Source: an uncultured Bacteroides sp.
Lineage (GTDB): Bacteria > Bacteroidota > Bacteroidia > Bacteroidales > Bacteroidaceae
Reading direction: 5' to 3'
Assembly (NCBI GenBank): GCA_900546355.1
Contig: URCM01000101.1
Coordinates: 1 to 10,545, forward strand
DNA: 10,545 nt
Positions 8,144 to 10,545 of this stretch are shown piece by piece. The notes under the pieces are model-generated. The model was not told the origin of the DNA and did not search any database. It worked only from the letters and a program-made list of their open reading frames with translations. Both the position numbers and the translations under genes were made by a program. The first letter of the stretch is position 1. Every line of letters starts with the position of its first letter.

Positions 8144-9841
8144 ATGACCGACCCCAATATCCATCGTTTCGCATCTTCTGTTGAGGGCATATCCTTCCCT
8201 TCAGGTTTCACATACCCGTTTCATTACACCCCACATCCATTGGTGCAGACGGCGGCACACGAAGTGCGGGCTTATCTCCGCACTCGTCCCGAATGGGAAG
8301 AAGAACTGAAGAAAGGGAAGATGTTTGGTGTGCTTCTGATAGAAGATACGGAAGGATATGTAGGCTATTTGGCGGCTTTCTCCGGAAATCTTGACGGAAG
8401 CAACCTACACCGTGGGTTCGTACCTCCGGTGTATGACCTTTTGTGTCCGGACGGTTTCTTCAAGCAAGAGGAAAGTGAGATATCCGCCATCAACCGACGC
8501 ATCGAATTGCTGGAAACAGACGAAGATTATCTGCACCTGCAACGCACATACCAAATCGGTGCGGAAGCCCGTCGGACGATATTGGCAAAAGCCAAAGAGG
8601 AAATGAAACAAGCCAAATCGTTGCGTGAAGAAAAGCGGAAGAAAGGGATTTCGCCCGAAGAAGAAGTCGCACTCATCAAGGAAAGCCAGTTCCAAAAAGC
8701 CGAATACAAACGCTTGGAGAAAAGGCTGAAAGCGCAGGAAGAAGAACAGAAAAACTCGCTTGTGGTGTTCGAGAATCAGATACAAACCCTGAAACATGAG
8801 CGGAAAAACCGCTCAGCAGCACTCCAGCAACGCTTGTTCCGCCAATTCCGGATGCTCAATGCGCGAGGGGAGATGAAAGACCTGTGTCAAATCTTTCGCG
8901 ACACTCCGCAAGGTGTTCCTCCTGCCGGAGCAGGCGAATGTGCTTTGCCCAAGCTCCTGCAATACGCTTACCTGCACGGGCTTCACCCGCTGGCGATGGG
9001 CGAGTTTTGGATAGGACAATCGCCCAAAGAGGAGCTCCGACGCGAGGGGAATTTCTACCCTTCGTGCAAAAGCAAGTGTGAACCTATTTTGAAACACATG
9101 CTGATAGGACTGGAAGTAGAGCCCAACCCGTTAGAAAAGATCCATCAGGAGACCGGAGAACTGGAAATCGTGTACGAGGACGAATGGTTGGTTGTGGTAA
9201 ACAAACCCTGTGGCATGTTATCCGCTCCCGGCAAACTTACATCTGACTCGGTTTACACCCGCCTACGGGAAAAATATCCTGATGCCACCGGACCACTCAT
9301 CGTCCATCGCCTCGACATGGCTACATCGGGATTGCTTTTAGCGGCAAAGACCAAAGAAATACATCAGGCACTACAAGTGATGTTCACTTCCCGCCAGGTA
9401 CAAAAGCGCTATACCGCCCTATTGGAAGGCATCGTAGAGAAAGACGAAGGCGTCATCGACCAGCCTATCTGTCCGGATTATCCCAACCGCCCACGCCAAA
9501 TGGTACATCCCACACACGGAAAACCAGCCATTACCCGTTACAAAGTGCTTGAACGGAAAGACGGGAAAACCCTTGTCTCATTCTATCCCCTCACCGGGCG
9601 TACCCATCAGCTACGTGTCCACGCCGCCCATCCCAACGGGCTGGATTGTCCTATCGCAGGCGATGAGCTCTATGGCAAGAAAGCCGACCGCCTCTATCTC
9701 CATGCCGCCGAACTCTCGTTTATTCATCCCGCCACACATCAACGGCTTGTTGTCCGAATAGAAGCGGACTTTGCACAATACTTTCAAGTTTGCACAAACA
9801 TCCCCATTGTGGAAAATAATCTTTTTTCCAATAGAGGATAA
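8144..9841 (+). CDS. RluA-family pseudouridine synthase with long N-terminal coiled-coil extension
   Basis: This 565-residue protein carries a C-terminal RluA-type catalytic domain from about residue 338. It includes NKPCGMLSAPG, the catalytic Asp391 in IVHRLDMATSG, and TGRTHQLRVH around Arg486. Enzymes of this family convert uridine to pseudouridine in rRNA or tRNA. There is no S4 domain. Instead, residues 1-105 form an unassigned region and residues ~107-235 are rich in Glu, Lys, Arg and Gln with the look of a long coiled coil. Residues ~255-330 hold a Cys-containing block (PPAGAGEC266ALPKLL, then FYPSC308KSKC312EPIL). I recall similar long RluA-like proteins in other bacteria, so this is a known architecture, but the RNA target is not evident. 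Standard RluA/C/D proteins are about 220-330 residues. It follows ispE by 22 nt, so it probably shares that promoter. Confidence 0.9.
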   Translation: MTDPNIHRFASSVEGISFPSGFTYPFHYTPHPLVQTAAHEVRAYLRTRPEWEEELKKGKMFGVLLIEDTEGYVGYLAAFSGNLDGSNLHRGFVPPVYDLLCPDGFFKQEESEISAINRRIELLETDEDYLHLQRTYQIGAEARRTILAKAKEEMKQAKSLREEKRKKGISPEEEVALIKESQFQKAEYKRLEKRLKAQEEEQKNSLVVFENQIQTLKHERKNRSAALQQRLFRQFRMLNARGEMKDLCQIFRDTPQGVPPAGAGECALPKLLQYAYLHGLHPLAMGEFWIGQSPKEELRREGNFYPSCKSKCEPILKHMLIGLEVEPNPLEKIHQETGELEIVYEDEWLVVVNKPCGMLSAPGKLTSDSVYTRLREKYPDATGPLIVHRLDMATSGLLLAAKTKEIHQALQVMFTSRQVQKRYTALLEGIVEKDEGVIDQPICPDYPNRPRQMVHPTHGKPAITRYKVLERKDGKTLVSFYPLTGRTHQLRVHAAHPNGLDCPIAGDELYGKKADRLYLHAAELSFIHPATHQRLVVRIEADFAQYFQVCTNIPIVENNLFSNRG

Positions 9842-9929
9842 TCATTTCCGGCACGGAAGGAAAGCATCATTTAGATGCATTTGCCTTGTAATTTTCAGGA
9901 ACAAAATAGGATTTTTCCATTTTTTTCCG

Positions 9930-9937
9930 TTTATTTG
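9930..9937 (+). promoter_or_regulatory. Weak -7-like box before cdd
   Basis: TTTATTTG differs from TAnnTTTG at one defined position and ends 20 nt before the ATG at 9958, close to the spacing seen for the other genes. No -33 element is evident. The 116-nt gap also holds two small inverted repeats, TTCCG-GCA-CGGAA at 9846-9858 and GCATC-ATTTA-GATGC at 9864-9878, either of which could be part of a weak terminator for the preceding gene. Confidence 0.35.
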
Positions 9938-9957
9938 TACCATTAAGCTCTCATCTT

Positions 9958-10434
9958 ATGAAAACCATCAAAATAGAAACAGCTGTATGCGTCTGCACCT
10001 ATGCAGAACTGAATGAAGAAGACCGCCGGGTGGTTGATGCAGCCAAAGAAGCTACCTCCCGCAGCTATGCTCCTTATTCACACTTTGCCGTAGGAGCGGC
10101 GGCTTTATTGGGAAACGGTATTGTTGTCACAGGTTCAAATCAGGAAAATGCGGCTTATCCGTCAGGCACGTGTGCCGAACGTACCACATTGTTTTATGCC
10201 AACTCGCAATATCCCGACCAGCCTGTAAAGACATTGGCGATAGCCGCCCGTAATGCTTCCGGATTTCTTGAATCACCCATTCCTCCTTGCGGAGCTTGCC
10301 GACAAGTCTTGTTGGAAACCGAACGCCGCTACAATTGCCCGATGCGGATTCTGCTTTATAGTGAAAAAAATATTTATTGCTTGGAAGGAGTAAAAAGCCT
10401 GCTCCCACTCTCTTTTGGTGCGGAATACTTATAA
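9958..10434 (+). CDS. cdd: Cytidine deaminase
   Basis: This 158-residue cytosolic zinc enzyme hydrolyses cytidine and deoxycytidine to uridine and deoxyuridine, in pyrimidine salvage. The zinc ligands are Cys72 in TCAER and Cys111/Cys114 in PPCGACRQ. Glu74 is the proton shuttle. Asn61 and Glu63 in SNQENAAYPSG match the ribose-binding FxxENA(A/S)Y motif of the family. An APYSHFAVGAA segment at residues 38-48 is also typical of the small homotetrameric type. Length is slightly above the usual 130-140, through a short N-terminal extension (KTIKIETAVCVCTYAELNEE) that is in frame after a plausible promoter. The gene ends at a hairpin and has no obvious operon partner in the window. Confidence 0.95.
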   Translation: MKTIKIETAVCVCTYAELNEEDRRVVDAAKEATSRSYAPYSHFAVGAAALLGNGIVVTGSNQENAAYPSGTCAERTTLFYANSQYPDQPVKTLAIAARNASGFLESPIPPCGACRQVLLETERRYNCPMRILLYSEKNIYCLEGVKSLLPLSFGAEYL

Positions 10435-10436
10435 AA

Positions 10437-10488
10437 AAGAATGAAGAATGAAGAATATTGATTCACGTATTCTTCATTCTTCATTTTT
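10437..10488. terminator. Near-perfect 21-bp hairpin after cdd
   Basis: Arms 10437-10457 and 10468-10488 pair at 20 Watson-Crick positions plus one G-T, around a 10-nt loop. The arms are built from a repeated GAATGAA unit, and the right arm ends in TTTTT. It starts 2 nt after the cdd stop, so a terminator role is likely. A-run plus T-run symmetry means it could work from both strands if the next gene is convergent. Confidence 0.7.
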
Positions 10489-10545
10489 CATTCAGAAGCT
10501 GTTTTGAATTTATCGTGCGATGATTTGGGATGAGTTTTTGAGGCA

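Noticed and set aside
9846..9878. Two 5-bp hairpins after the RluA-like gene
   Set aside because: The stems are short and no T-run follows, so they are mentioned under the cdd promoter but not called as a terminator.
1..10545. CRISPR arrays, tRNA/rRNA genes, insertion sequences, phage or defence genes
   Set aside because: No regularly spaced repeats, RNA gene signatures, transposase motifs or defence domains were seen on either strand.

Overview
The window looks like chromosomal DNA of a gut-type Bacteroidales bacterium (Bacteroides/Phocaeicola-like). Four of the six genes have a perfect TAnnTTTG box, the Bacteroidetes sigma -7 element, 23-28 nt before their start codon. Leaders are short and AT-rich without a clear Shine-Dalgarno, and the intergenic gaps carry long palindromes. 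The protein families (signal-peptide-bearing GH95 and GH3 enzymes, a long RluA-like protein) also fit this group. The species assignment is inference; no rRNA or marker phylogeny is available here.

Layout, all genes on the + strand: (1) 1-241 is non-coding, with a possible half-palindrome at the left edge and a promoter. (2) 242-1423 encodes a 12-TM MFS transporter. (3) 1580-4600 encodes a secreted two-domain enzyme, an N-terminal SGNH/GDSL esterase fused to a complete GH95 alpha-L-fucosidase-type catalytic module. (4) 4601-4826 is a gap with nested inverted repeats followed by a promoter. (5) 4827-7175 encodes a secreted GH3 beta-glucosidase-type enzyme. (6) 7176-7296 holds a long imperfect palindrome and the ispE promoter. 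(7) 7297-8121 is ispE and 8144-9841 an RluA-family pseudouridine synthase with a ~335-residue N-terminal extension; these two are only 22 nt apart and are probably one operon. (8) 9958-10434 is cytidine deaminase (cdd), followed by a near-perfect 21-bp hairpin. The last ~55 nt hold no gene I can assign. No intergenic gap exceeds 300 nt.

The first half reads as a small carbohydrate-utilisation island: two exported glycosidases, one also an esterase, and a transporter that might move a released sugar. It lacks the SusC/SusD pair and regulator of a full polysaccharide utilisation locus within this window. The second half is housekeeping: isoprenoid synthesis (MEP pathway), RNA modification and pyrimidine salvage.

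I found no clear previously undescribed multi-gene system. The items most worth a second look are the esterase-GH95 fusion with all expected catalytic residues in both halves, the Cys-containing conserved-looking block and coiled coil fused to the pseudouridine synthase, and the structured intergenic elements at 4609-4719 and 7186-7249.
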